A stretch of 64,000 nt of DNA from Styela clava (taxonomy: Eukaryota > Chordata > Ascidiacea > Stolidobranchia > Styelidae). The DNA lies in contig NC_135254.1 of assembly GCF_964204865.1 (NCBI RefSeq), forward strand, positions 2,547,001-2,611,000, given 5' to 3'. Position numbers and translations under genes: made by a program. The notes beneath the pieces were generated by a model that saw only the letters and a list, made by a program, of their open reading frames with translations, made no database searches and was not told where the DNA came from. Positions within the stretch are counted from its first letter, which is position 1; each line of letters starts with the position of its first letter. Below, in pieces: positions 51,433-63,116 of this stretch.

Positions 51433-53335
51433 CTCTTTGAACTCTGACGGCTCTGAGCGAAGTTACTCGCTCACCCTGAAGGTTCGAGGCGCCGTATTGG
51501 TAGAACAATAAAATAAGTCTAAATACTGGCTATTTGGCACGCTTATCACTTTTTACCAATTATGGGTAGCACGTTGTGTGACATTTCAATCGAAAGAAAA
51601 TTTTATCGTGCATTCAGAATGTATTTTATATTTCGAAATACATTTTGTCAAAATTAATAAAATTGACTCTAATTTAACATGATTTTTCTGCGTGTAAGTG
51701 AGTTATGGCTCAGAATTTTGTTATTTTGGTACAAAATATACTGCCAATAATTGATGATCATAAAGAGTTGTTTATAAGCTTTTTGTTGATATTTTCGATA
51801 AGCGGCCATGGCGCACTGATTACGCAGCTACGCAAAAGCCGATCACGTGACTAACGTCATGAAGATGCTTATAGGTACGTTCGAAACGTATTGCGTGGCA
51901 AAATGCGCAAGATAACTTTCATGACGACGTTCTCAGCGGGACATCGGTCGCCGAGTTTTGATATGATATTAACCCTGTATGGATTGAAGCACTGACGGAA
52001 CACACGTTCGGAGATATGAGCCAGCGCAACGCGAGAGCGTGGAAATAACATGCCCAGCAGCAGCGAAAGCTTATAATTCATTCATGGGAGGACTGATAAA
52101 AACGACCAGTTGACACGCTTACAAAAGTGCAGGAGGCATTATAAATGGCCAAGACGTTTAGTCATGAAGTTTTTCATGTGGGCGACGTACAATTCCTACG
52201 TCCTAATGAATTTTGTCAAACCTCACAACATGAGAGGAAAAAGAGTATTCACAATCCATAGTTTTCTAGAACAACTATTTGAAGATCTCGCTGGAAAAGG
52301 CAAAATGTTGACGAAAAAATTCTGCAAGATTCTGCAACTACAAGAAAACTTAACAGATCTTAAAAGACTGCAACTAAAAGTACGACACGACATATATAAA
52401 CCGCAAAACGCCAGTTCTAATAATAAATGCGTTGTATGGAGCAAAATCAACCTTTGGTATGACTGGCACAACAAAGTGCAATATTGGATTTAGAATGTGT
52501 CTTTTATCTGCAAATATTTTAATGTTCTTCATTGTTCCGAGCACAACAAAGTGCAATATTCAATTTAAAAATATTGGCAAGCAGTCTTTTATGTACATAC
52601 ATTTTCCATGGTATTTATTGGTCCGTTATTTGCTAATAAAATCACAATCTTGTTCATATTGCGTATACATAACCACAACTTAATGGGGCTTGAGCGGGCA
52701 GTCAAAGCGTAGTGCGAAGTTTGAATGCGTAGAATCGGGTTAATTGATTACTTTCTGCGGACATTTAAATAATAACATCTCGACGTAATGTTATTGCGGA
52801 TGTCGTCACGCTTTGTTGAATTTCCATGATATACGTGAAGTTGTGCGTGACGAGACGTAGCCTCGCTTCAATGAGAACGGCATTTTGACGCAGCGTCGCT
52901 GTTGAATCTACAGAAAATCAAACATATTTAGCCATGAAATTTGAATGGCTTATCGTAAAATCGGTGTGGATACGTCTTTAAAAAGCTATTCAAATTCTCT
53001 AGATATATTGTCAATTGTATATTAGGTTATTTAGGCAGGAAATAGTCAATTTTTGATATTTAATTTTTGTTTTCATCAAATAATTTTACACACTCTTTTT
53101 TTGCCAATTATCCTCAGATAATTGGAAAATATAGCAGCAATATTTGAAGTGTAGATAGTTCTAATGACCAGCTTTCATACAGTATAACTCTTACTTCCAT
53201 ATCTATTGTGGTTCTTGAGATATGAAGGAATAAAGTTGATTGATTTTCACGCGATAAACTGGCCGGTAAACCGGCCAGCAGGGTGAGAGAGCAAACTCGG
53301 GCTTGACGGTAAACCGGCCAGCAGGGTTCAAGAGG
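51433..53335 (+). mobile_element. Decayed piggyBac-like element, copy 1
   Basis: Both ends show related inverted termini: CTCTTTGAACTCTG on the left and, reading inward on the minus strand, CCTCTTGAACCCTG on the right. Each is flanked outside by CTAA (51429-51432 and 53336-53339), close to the piggyBac target TTAA. Sub-terminal hairpins follow: GAGCGA/TCGCTC on the left, and CTGGCCGG/CCGGCCAG with a direct repeat of GTAAACCGGCCAGCAGGGT on the right (about 53264-53330). A transposase remnant lies inside. The 3' half shares stretches such as ACGTAGCCTCG and TCATATCTC with copy 2 at 60487-62605. Confidence 0.65.
52009..52493 (+). pseudogene. piggyBac transposase remnant (C-terminal part)
   Basis: Translation from 52009 gives RRYEP then a stretch aligned to YNSFMGG, a frameshift inside the GGTDKNDQ motif (third catalytic Asp region), then LTRLQKCRRHYKWPRRLVMK, closely matching the copy at 61427-62605. 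The end contains VRHDIYKPQNASSNNKC, where the family's C-terminal cysteine-rich region begins. The rest of the catalytic domain is unrecognisable, so no active enzyme is made. Downstream, GACTGGCACAA and TGCAATATT stretches also match the other copy. Confidence 0.8.
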
Positions 53336-53340
53336 CTAAT

Positions 53341-53891
53341 ACTGAAGGGCCAGATTCATATAACTGGGTGAAACCCCGGGCCGCACCTTTCTTTAATATA
53401 GGCTTTTCTAGTGGTTGCAGGCACAAAAATTGGGTTATTGAGATTTTATGACATCCGTTTTTCGTTCGCACAAGCTATCTGTTGGGGCATTGGAACGTCT
53501 TAGGCATGGATAATAAATTGGACTCAGGTATAGACATTGCAACGCAAGGGATTGTAATATTAGCTACTCGCACAAACTAGATTAATTTAAAATCTCGTTT
53601 CGAGGGCCGCACACCATTCAAAAGTGGCGCTTCTGACATAATTAGTGCGCCGCGAAAATTAACAGAATTGTGATAAACATAACTGAAATATGATTGAATA
53701 TTCTACAAATTGCATTCATTTTGAATGTTTAACTGTTTCTTCTTTCAAATGCTGTGTGTATGAATCAATAAATTCATTTCACCTTTCTATGTCGTTTACA
53801 TTTTGTTACCTATTGTCTGCCTATGTTGTTACGTAACAATATAGGTAACCATTATTTGCTGAAATTTTGTGATCTGCAGTCCATTTATCTG
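53341..53891. other. Intergenic, no gene seen
   Basis: AT-rich DNA with two GGGCCGCAC patches (about 53380 and 53605) that resemble degraded hAT-type repeat sequence. A near-perfect 26-bp palindrome sits at 53820-53845. No convincing reading frame. Confidence 0.5.
53820..53845. repeat. 26-bp near-perfect palindrome
   Basis: CCTATGTTGTTAC is followed directly by GTAACAATATAGG; one mismatch and no loop. GTTACC-like copies flank it. No known function. Confidence 0.7.
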
Positions 53892-53953
53892 TGGGCCGGA
53901 TGAAAACTTCGTTAGACCGGATCCGGCCCGCGGTTCGTAATTTACCCACCCTG
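53892..53953. mobile_element. Possible hAT element right end
   Basis: The stretch GGGCCGGATGAAAAC...GGATCCGGCCCGCGG...TTTACCCACCCTG looks like the terminus of common animal hAT repeats ending in CCCACCCTG. No matching left end or target duplication was identified. Confidence 0.4.
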
Positions 53954-54130
53954 GTCTATCTGTAACGTAGCGAGGGTTGAAGGTGACGGCGATCGGCAGT
54001 GTAGAAAAAGACCGTCTTCCTCGCTAACGACTATTGAACTGTCTTTGGAATACAAGCGAAATACTCGGCTATTCTGTTGTCCCAATATACATATAAATCA
54101 GTCAGAAATATCAACACCGCTACAACGGTG
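53954..54130. other. Intergenic, nothing recognised
   Basis: Short unique-looking sequence between two transposon remnants, without a gene. Confidence 0.5.
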
Positions 54131-54138
54131 CACTAGTG

Positions 54139-55572
54139 CAGGGGTTCTCGAACTTTTGGTGTTGCGGAGCCCTTGAAAAGGTTGACTATTATTCACGGAG
54201 CCCCAAAATAAATGTTAAAATTGTTACTTTCAGATTAATATTCCTGAGCAAGTTAAACGTACTTTACTTAATTTAAATGCTGAACCTTTTTTAATAGGGT
54301 TAATGCAAGACAAAATAAATAAATCTCAATTTCAAAGATAAATTATATATACTCTTACTAAAGCTGTAAATTTGACACTTGACAAACATATTAAACTAGG
54401 GGTCGAATCTTTTCCCTTTTGACATTTTCGGAAGGCCGCTAATAACGTGCGCGATTGCATTTTGTCACAATCACCGATAGTTTTCGTCAGCATGGCATGT
54501 TTTTAAACATCTTTACGCCGGTGTTTATTCTCCCTAAATCAAAAATTTTTCTTTGGCATATACATGTGTTGTTCCACAATGACGGCGATAATTGCTTTTT
54601 TGTTCTCGTGGGGAATTATGAGTTTTATGTGAAAAACATGTTACCATATAGTCATCGGCGACGAAGTGCTAAAAATAATAATTAATAATAAAGAGATAAA
54701 TCCGCAACCCAAATTTCTTGATTGAAAAACGGCATTCTAAAATATTAAAACTTAAAATAAAAGATCACACTATATGTTTGGTTTTAGCAGACTCACGTCA
54801 TATTAAAAACGCTTTTATATTCATTGTAAATCACAAAATTTGGTGTTATGTTAGGTTTTCTTCGGTTATTCATCGTATAGTAACTGCGAAATCGAAACAC
54901 AGTCAATTGTGTGCGCGATTTATCTTTTTTATTCTACCGACGGAGCCGCATGCATTAAAATAAATTTTATTCGTTCGTATTTTGCCCAGATCTTGTGAGT
55001 TTTTGAACGGCGATATCTTGCTTAATTATAATCTCAAGTGCAAAAGAACAAATCAAGTTTGACAAATTCCAATATCGCAAAAATACGACTCCAATTTATT
55101 TATAGTTGGCAGTTTATCACGTATTTTATGTTATTTTAGAATAGTATTCTTTCATTTCAGTAATCCTGATAGTAATCTCGAATGAAACGTGAGTAACTAT
55201 GAGTACAATTGAAATATTACGACAAGACACTTTAACGGCCATGCATTGAATATTTTACGCAACAGAAATCTGGTTATCCGTTTTTTTATAATCGCAAAGA
55301 ATGTTGCGCGGAAATTTCCGATTCAAATCCCCACCTCTTAAGAATCCTGGCTGCGCTCCAGCTTATAAATAATGTCATTTTTTAATTCCGCATCTTTGCC
55401 ATTTTTCGAGGCTATATTGTTGTCAAATTTTATCAAAGCTGTTATTGCTTCTTTGAGCAGTTACAAAATTAGACAAGTCATTATTGTGAAAAGTCATCGA
55501 ATAGCTCGCGGAGCCCCTGGGTTTCTCTGGCGGAGCCCTGGGGCTCCGTACGGAGCACTTTGAGAACCTATG
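54139..55572. mobile_element. Non-autonomous hAT element with 8-bp target duplication
   Basis: The left end is CAGGGGTTCTCGAAC and the right end, read inward, is CATAGGTTCTCAAAG. Both are bordered by the exact 8-bp duplication CACTAGTG (54131-54138, 55573-55580). GGAGCCC motifs recur just inside both ends, as in many animal hAT repeats. The duplication fits the NNNTANNN pattern reported for Buster-type hAT elements rather than the Ac-type NTNNNNAN. The 1434-bp interior shows no transposase: its reading frames are short and unrelated to known proteins. It would depend on an enzyme supplied elsewhere. Confidence 0.85.
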
Positions 55573-55580
55573 CACTAGTG

Positions 55581-56474
55581 TATTACAAGTGTTCAGATAG
55601 TGAGATCAGTCAGATGTGCTCATTTACAGTAAGATTCAATAAGATTTAATATGATCATGTGCAGTGCAAGTGAAGCAATATATACGGAATGAATATAATG
55701 AATAAAGTAACCAAAAAAAATACGATATAATGTACAAACGCACAACATACGAGCGTCATACGACAGAACGATAGAACTAACGTACACGCATCAGTAACCA
55801 ACGTAAGACGTATTACGTGACATATCCAATATGCCCGTCATACAACGAAGAACACTCACAGTTAACGAATAAATTTTCTGTCGCGTTAGTTAGCGAACGC
55901 TATAGCATATGTCGTCAAAGATTTATGAGTACGAGCCTCTCAATCAAGACAACAAAACATCTCGTATTTTAACCATTTTCAAAGATGTTCATTGAATGTC
56001 ATTTTGTATGTAGATATATCACAATGTGTTGTCGTACAACAGATTATACTAAAGGCACAGGGTAATAGGGTGCAACAAAAATATTCAGGAAGCGACGTCA
56101 AACAAAACACCACACGCGAATATAAACTGCTTTCAACTGCACAAATATAATAAGTGAATGAAGTTTGGATGCTGCGTCATGCGGATGTTTTATGTTTCAT
56201 TTTTTAGATACAGCACAGATAAAATTGCTGTCTGATCACTTGCTACGGCCAATAGCATATAGCGAACTCGTTGATTCTAAAGCGCCTGCCGACCTGTTTT
56301 CACTGAGTGGTTTTGAATCTAGGTGAACTTGATGTCGTAGAACAATGGTTGATAGATGTTGCATATCTGTTTTGCGTATGTATTGTAAACTATATCATGT
56401 TCATAAATTAATCAGTAATTGTTGTAAGTATTTTTACTTTATTCAATACATCTGTGAGTGCCAAAACATTGTTT
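55581..56474. other. Intergenic, AT-rich, no gene seen
   Basis: Unique-looking sequence with many ACGT/CGTAC words around 55730-55920. Only short reading frames occur, without recognisable domains. Confidence 0.5.
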
Positions 56475-56694
56475 TTATGTTGAGAAAAACTGCCAACTGT
56501 TTCATTTTGTCACACCAAGGTCGGTAAACTTTGTTTGAAATATTGTTTTAAGACTGCACAAATATAAATCGTAAATTGAGTTTTATTGGGTATGGGGTCA
56601 TTGTCATCTATTTTGTTTTCACGTGCAACGTCGGGCGATCTTTTAAAAAAATTTTAAATGTTGTTTTGGGTCTGCACAGTTGTAAATGGCAAAT

Positions 56695-56713
56695 CAATTA
56701 ATTAATTAATTAA
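56695..56713. repeat. (AATT)n microsatellite
   Basis: About five AATT repeats. A T-rich run follows at about 56820-56835. Confidence 0.8.
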
Positions 56714-57707
56714 AAGAAATGGTGTTTTTAGGATGCAGAATTATTAGCCGCAAATTGAGTCAGTTTTATTGCTTATGTCATCTGTTTTGATTTCGCGTGC
56801 AACGTCGGGTGATCTTTTAATTTTTTTTTTTTTTTCAAATGTTCAAAATGCTGTTTTGAGATTGCACAATTGTAAAGAAAAATTACATTGGTTTTTGAGT
56901 AAAATGGACAATATATATAATTTTTTGTGTTAGATATAACAACGGACGAGACTTGAGGTCGATCAAAAATTTACTATTAAAAATAGATGAATCAAATTTT
57001 TTTGTCGAGTAGAACGTTTGGTGTTTGTATATTAGAAATTAGCTTATGGCTAAGGGAAGTTATGTTATACGCGTTTGTTGGACATGCTGCATAATCACAA
57101 CCTATGAGTCAAGATGGCTGCCGCATTGATACTGAGTATTTGCTAGTAGAAAAAAATGGTGGTTTGTGACGCGTGGAAAAATACCAAAGAATTTTACGTT
57201 TTATGAGTCAAGATTCGCTGCGCTAAAGGCGTTTTTACTAATTTACTGCAAAATTTAGCAGAGAGGAGCGAGCATAAAAAGTAAAGTGATTGTGGCCCGC
57301 GTTTCATGGAAAATTTCCAAAACGTATTATTGCGTAATATGTAATTTTAAATGTTGTTAGGACAAGGGCGCGCCAAGTGGCAAACTTCGTTTGAAATACT
57401 GTTTTGAGGCTGCACAATTATACCGCCTAAATTGAGTGTTATTGCTTATGTTATTATTCAGTGCCACATATTTTGTTTTTGTGCGTCAAGGTCGGGCGAT
57501 CTTTTGAATTTTTTTTTGAAATGTAGGAGAGAGCGATCTGTGTTAATTGATGCAAATCAAAAATAATTGCTTTCGGGTTCGCAGTGAGTTCGTCTTCATT
57601 ACTATTCATAACATTAGAATGTCGCTATTTTGGCGCAAATAGCAATAGAACCTCTTTTATTTCAAAGACTGGTATCCATGCGTGTAAATCTTTACGTGCG
57701 CAAAATT

Positions 57708-57800
57708 TCGTGGGTGCAAATGTACGTGGTTGCAAATGTGCCGGGTGCAAATGTCCGCTGGTGCAATTATCCCTGGTGCTAATATACGTGTGTGCAAAAA
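57708..57800. repeat. Short 16-bp minisatellite (second unit)
   Basis: About six degenerate copies of GTGGGTGCAAATGTCC. Confidence 0.8.
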
Positions 57801-58856
57801 TAGTGAAACCAGAGCACAAGAATATTTGAAACGCAAAGATGTGTTGTTTGGGGTAAGTGGGGGCATTCTCGCAACAGAATTTTCTTATCTTTACCAGCAG
57901 CGACAAATTAATTTGGTTTTTAAGTAAAATAGACAATTTATATCATTTTATGTATTAGATATAACAACGAACGAATATTGACGTCGATCAGAAAGTTTTG
58001 CTCGCAAAAAGGGCTTCAAACTGAACTATTAAAAATCGTTGAATTAATTTTTTTTGTCGAGTAAGGTGTTTGATTTATGTATACTAGGAATTAATTTATG
58101 GCAAAGGAAATATACGTAAAACGCGTTCGTTGGGACGCCATAGGCTGTATAATCACAACTTATGAGTCGTGATTGCGGCGGCGTTAATACAGAGTATTCG
58201 CTAGTTTATGTGCTAAATGTAGGAGAGAGCGTAACAAGGAAAAATATTGGTCGGTGTTGCATGGAAAATTACCGAAACATTTTTCACATTTTATAAGTCC
58301 AGATTTGCTTTGCTAAAGGGCGTTTTATTAATTTACTGTTAAATTTAGCGGAGAGGAGTCAGCATAAAAAAATGATTTTGGCCCGCGAGTCATAAAAAAT
58401 TTCCAAAACGTTTTATTGCGCAAAAGCCGTTAATTGTAGTTTTAAATGTTGTCAGGTCAGGGGTGGGTATAAACTTTATGATGAGCAACAGTGCCAGCTG
58501 CTACATTTTGGCGCGCCAAGGTCGGACAATTTTGTTTGAAATGGTGTTTTTAAGGCTGCACAATTAAAAACGTAAATTGAGTTTTACTGCTTATGTTAAT
58601 AATCAGTTTCATCTGTTCTGTTTTCGCGCGCCAACGTCGGGCGATCTTTTGAAATCTTTAAAATGTAGGAGAGAGCGATCTGTGTTACTGGATGGAAATC
58701 TAAATTAATCGCTTTCGGGTTTCAGTGAGTTCGTCTTCATTACTATTAAAAACATTATAATGTCGCTATATTGGCGAAAATGGCAATAGAACCTCTTTTA
58801 TTTTATTTATACGAAGACTGGTATGCATGAGTGTAAATGTTTATCGGCGCAAAATT

Positions 58857-59380
58857 CCATGGGTGCAAGTGTTTATAGATGCGAATATTCGTGGGTGCAA
58901 ATATCATGAGTGCAATTGTACGCGCAGGGTACGTAAGTGCAAATGTCCACGGGTCAAATTTCCGCGGCTGCAAATGTCCTTTGGCACAAATGTCTGTGAG
59001 TGCAAATGTACGTGGGCGCAAATGTCCATGGGTGCAAGTGTCTATGGGTGCAGATGTCTAAGGGTGCAAATGATGGATGTCTGCAAGTATAAATGTTCAT
59101 GGGTGCAAATGTCTATAGGTGCAAATGCCTGCGGGTGCAAATGTCCGTGGGTGCAAATATACGCAGGTGCAATTGTACACGGATGCAAATATACGTGGGT
59201 GCAAATGTACGAGGATGCAAATGTTTGTAGATGCAAATGTCCTCGGGTGCAAATGTCCGTGAATGCATATGTCCGTGGGTGCAAATTCCGTGGATGAAAA
59301 TGTCTATGGTTGCAAATGTTCATGGGTGCAATCTGTATGTGGGCGCAAAAATCTGCGGGTGCAAATGTATGGGTGCAAAG
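58857..59380. repeat. Expanded 16-bp minisatellite (third unit)
   Basis: About 32 degenerate copies of GTGGGTGCAAATGTCC. The long reading frames on both strands here are products of this periodicity (48 nt gives 16 residues) and are not treated as genes. Confidence 0.9.
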
Positions 59381-59862
59381 ATAATGGAGCCAGAAAACAG
59401 GAATATTTGAAACAAAAAGATGTGTCGCTTTGGGTAAGTGGGGTTATGCTCGTAACAGCATTTTTTTGTCTATACATTAGCGACAAATTAATTTGGTTTT
59501 TGAGTAAAATGAACAATTTGTATCATTTTATGTGTTAGATATAACAACGGACAAGTGTTGAAATCGATCGGAAAGGTATGCTCGCAAAAATGCTTCAAAC
59601 TGAACTATTAAAAATGGGTGAATTAAATTCGTGTGTCAAGTAAGGTGTTCTAAATTTTGTATACTAGGAGTTAGTTTATGGCTAAAGGAAGTGACGCAAA
59701 ACGCTGTCACGGGACTCGTTTCCATATACGGATTTATAACTCTCTATGATTGTTTAAAAGCAGCTGGCTATTCTTAATCTAACATATCATTAAATATTTT
59801 TACAGATATTTACTTTATACCTAAGCATTTAGTTGCATCATCAAAGTTTTTTAGTAGCAAAC

Positions 59863-60446
59863 ATGAATTTCGTCAAACTTATTTTGTTCGTCTCTCCCAT
59901 CTGCGGCTTGCTTGCGAATCTAAAAGTTCCGGGTAAGATTTGCTTCGAATTAAATTACTTGATTGATTTTAAAATACTGGCTTACAAAAAATCTTTGCCT
60001 AAATCGGCTTTTAGTACCAAGATTTCTAAAATATGGGAGCTTTTTAAAATCACTCAAAAAATACCACATTTAACAAGTATAGCAACACCTGTAATTTTTG
60101 TCACAAGATGTCGTTGTATTTAACTTCACGTTTTCTTTTTGACAGCTGGATCCTGCGTTTCGAAGATCGTAAATGGGAAACTCGTTCAAGTCGGAGATTG
60201 CGAGGTGAAATAAAGATACTATTTTCATCAGGTGTTTTCACTGTTTGACTCTAAGCTATGCTTTGCCTAGCAGTCGCTTTTATGTAAAAATTTAATATTT
60301 TTGAAGTGACTCGAAGATTTTCTGATTTTTCAAATCCAACTTCTGCATGCCACGTAACTAATATAATCTGAAACAACTTACGTGTTATACTGACTTTACT
60401 AATCATCTGAATTTAATATTTATTTAACAGAAAGACGATGGATCCG
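59863..60446 (+). CDS. Putative small secreted protein, three short exons, incomplete
   Basis: I propose exons 59863-59932, 60146-60204 and 60431-60446. Exon 1 starts MNFVKLILFVSPICGLLA, a typical signal peptide with a basic start, hydrophobic core and small residue at the cleavage site. Donor GTAAGA follows in phase 1. Exon 2 (59 nt) has acceptor TTTTTGACAG and continues the frame as GSCVSKIVNGKLVQVGDCE, with two cysteines. Its donor is GTGAAA, which is weak. Exon 3 (16 nt, acceptor TTTAACAG, donor GTGAGT) adds KDDGS. The frame stays open across all three joints, which argues for a real gene. Later exons were not found: a piggyBac copy begins 40 bp on. Family not recognised; extracellular location is inferred from the signal peptide. 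Microexon structure is inferred, not shown. Confidence 0.45.
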
Positions 60447-61159
60447 GTGAGTTCGCCCTACTTCATGATATATATTATGTTTAAAACTCTTTGAACCCTG
60501 GAAGCCGTTATAGCGGCTTTCCCGAGAAAGTCTTTTCACGCTGAAAGCCGCTTTAGCGGCTTTGGCATCCCGTTTGAGGTATGTAACTTTGAAACCTCAT
60601 ATCTCGCGAACCATATATTATATTTAGACAAGTTTTACATCGGGTGAAAGATAATCTATAGGACAAAATATATTTATAATATTAAGATAAAATATTGTGA
60701 TCGTCTTATGAAAATTGGCAATATTGAAAAGCATAAAAATTTTCTGAAAAAATCCTGAGTTAAATTGAAAAAACTTCAATTTGTTCTTGATTTAACCTAG
60801 TACATTGTCGACAACATTTGTAGAAGTTGAAGATAGCTTTCCAGTGATACCATTAGATTGAAATAATGTTGCACCATTCAAATTTTAGAATCATTTTTAT
60901 TCGTGATTTTATTTGTCGCAACATCGAGGCTACGTCAAGGTGACGTGAACAACGACCTAACACATTTACGCCGTTATGCAGCGACGTTACGCAATTACGT
61001 CGTCCCGTAGCACGTTTGCGTTCCATACGAAAAACATTTTTTCTCCGCAAGCTCGTATCGTCATTTACGTGAGTTCGTACTCGTGAAGCGACCAACGACT
61101 TGTAAACGATACACGGGGAAATTTACGCATTACATCCAGCCTCAAACTCTTCGACTAAA

Positions 61160-61287
61160 ACACACAATATGCAGTGTTATTGCCGTTTAATTGCATGAAA
61201 ATACGAAAAACAGTAATGGCAAAAAATAGCAAAATTGGTCTGACTAACAACACACAATATTCAGTGTTATTGCCGTTCAATTGCATA
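61160..61287. repeat. Direct repeat of ~37 bp, 88 bp apart
   Basis: ACACACAATAT, CAGTGTTATTGCCGTT and AATTGCAT recur in order at 61160-61197 and 61249-61286. It lies in the 3' part of piggyBac copy 2. Confidence 0.8.
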
Positions 61288-61426
61288 AATACATATGAAA
61301 AAATAAGAATAGCAAAAATACGGATTTCTAAAAACGGAATCATGGAACATATTGCTGGATGCACTGTTTAGAGCCAATACTGGACTTTATTGTGCCAGTC
61401 AGACCAATGGTTTTTTTCTTCATTTC

Positions 61427-62605
61427 CTAATCACAGGAAGACGTCGCAATGGGTGCATTTGAACACACTGTTTTGCTCTGCTTCGGCAACTCTTCGTTGG
61501 GAGTTGTGGAGTTAGTATTTTTTGCCATCATGTGTATCTTTCGACAATCAACACACCTGTTGTTTCTACTGGCATTTTGGAGCCTGTATACATCATGGCG
61601 GACATTCAAATTCATCCGTTGTTTACTTTCCACTTCTGGAACTGAAGAAGTTCGTGACTTTCTGGATAATGGTTTGCTTTCTCCAGCGAGCAGTTCGAAG
61701 AGTTGCTCCAAGAAATTATGAAAGGTGAATGGTCTCTTGCCGCGCACATTATGTGGCTTTATAGAATCCATCAAGACGTACGAGTTGTACGCGGCCCAAA
61801 CGAAAAATTTCATAACTAGCCGACGTGGCCACTTGTAGTGCCGTCTGCATTTTTGAAGTCGCGTCATCTGATCGTTCTTATCAGTGCCGCCCATAAAGGT
61901 GTTGTAGCTTTTAACCACTTTAGGGCACGATATTCCAATTCTTTTTCGTTGAGATGCGTCATATCTTAAAACCTCTCTCTCGGGACAATTAAGGTGGGCT
62001 GTGGTCACAAAGTATATCGTCTTTTTATCTTGCCATGCTATCACTCCGACGGTGCTATTGTAGAGTGTGTCTGACTTCCCTTTGTCAAGTTCGTTCTTTT
62101 TCTTTATCATCGTTTTTGGAAAATCTCGTCTGTTTATCATTGTGGTGCCGCAAACTCTCGTATCTTTGTTTTTCAACATATAATCGGCTAATCTAACAGA
62201 TGTATAAAATCTGTCCATATATAGGATATGTTTTTTTCCGGTAAATTGTTCTGAAAGACGAACGACCAAATTGCCAGTGACACCTAAACTGGGTATGGAA
62301 CAAGCATCGTCCCTTTTTCCGGTGTATATTTCGGCGTTGCAAATACAGCCACATTGGCTGTCACAATGTAGAAAAGTTTTTAAACCCCTTTTCGTAGGCC
62401 TATCCTTAATGTACTAATTTGTTCTTTGTCGGGATCATACCTTCATCGAGTGAAAGATTGCAACCCGGTGTGTAGTAATGCTGGAAATTTTTCAAAATTG
62501 AATTGAAAATGGGCCGTGTTTTGTAGATTTTGTCTGTTTTGTCTAATGTAGAATCATCTTCGTCAACGCAATGCAGAACTCAGAAGTTTTATTTCGTCGT
62601 GCATG
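61427..62605 (-). pseudogene. piggyBac (DDE_Tnp_1_7) transposase pseudogene
   Basis: The longest open part (62269 to 61427, 280 residues) holds LYMDRFYTS, the second catalytic Asp region, and GGTDKNDQ, the third. It ends in a cysteine-bearing tail (CVDCRKIH). Upstream in other frames lie RPTKRGLKTF and, further on, YYTPGCNLSLDEGMIPTKNK with the first catalytic Asp. These parts are separated by a frameshift and small deletion near 62413, and by another near 62565. The family normally cuts and pastes DNA at TTAA sites; with two frame breaks and no N-terminus this copy should be inactive. It is better preserved than the copy at 52009. Confidence 0.88.
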
Positions 62606-63116
62606 AAATATTGTACGCAATTAAACAATTATAATGATAATACAAAAATCAATTGAAGACTGAAGTATACATGCATACAATATATCGCAATTGACGCGGA
62701 GCCGCGAAAGACTGCAAAAATATGAATTGGATGATATCATCATGACTTGCTGAGCGAATTTAATTCAGGAAATAAAAAGTAAATATGATGCAAGTCAATC
62801 GGGAAAGAGTGACTGATAAAGTCAGTTTTGCTTTATAATGTTATGCTCGGGTGAGCGTAAAATCAACAAAGAAATTGCTGACTAACATGACGCCGTATAG
62901 CGTAGTTACTTACTAGTTAGCAACCAAAAAAGGGGAGAATTCGTTATATGAGTTAAAGAGACATCAATAATATTTAAATTTGACAAGTGAAATGATTATA
63001 TCGACAGAGGAAGTGAGCAACACTACATAATGTGAGATGAAAATCCATGTATGATGAGATAATAATATTAAAAATATTCAATAATATGCCTTTTAGATTA
63101 CCGTACTTACAGCTGT
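62606..63116. other. Intergenic, AT-rich, no gene seen
   Basis: No reading frame or repeat with recognisable identity; one small TGACT/AGTCA hairpin near 62810. Confidence 0.5.

Larger units (their letters stand above)
56475..59700. repeat. Three tandem ~1.1-kb diverged repeat units
   Basis: Units begin near 56475, 57367 and 58475. They share, in order: a CCAAG-TGGC or GGTCGG start; GTTTGAAAT...GCTGCACAA; TCGGGCGATCTTTT; AGGAGAGAGCGATCTGTG; the minisatellite block (second and third units only); TTTTTGAGTAAAAT; and TTAGATATAACAACG. GGCGCGCC recurs at 57367 and 58510 (period 1143). The first unit is truncated and lacks the minisatellite. No gene is seen. Confidence 0.8.
60487..62605 (-). mobile_element. 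piggyBac-like element, copy 2
   Basis: The left terminus CTCTTTGAACCCTGG (preceded by TTAAAA) matches both ends of copy 1. Sub-terminal hairpins built on GCCG/CGGC follow at 60502-60520 and 60544-60562. A CpG-rich stretch at 60900-61130 is shared in part with copy 1, and a transposase pseudogene runs leftward inside. The right terminus was not found, so the end given is the last recognisable coding part. Confidence 0.65.

Noticed and set aside
51869-52683. Other overlapping reading frames near the first piggyBac remnant
   Set aside because: Antisense or shifted shadows of the transposase remnant.
52690-52715. GAGCGGGCAGTCAAAGCG as the true piggyBac right end
   Set aside because: It resembles the CTTTGACTGCC terminus of some piggyBac elements, but no TTAA-like site follows, and a better pair of matching ends was found at 51433 and 53335.
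54455-54963. Reading frames of 76 and 81 aa inside the hAT element
   Set aside because: No transposase motifs and AT-rich random composition.
58827-59297. 156-aa cysteine-rich reading frame
   Set aside because: It is a translation of the 16-bp minisatellite; equally long frames appear on both strands.
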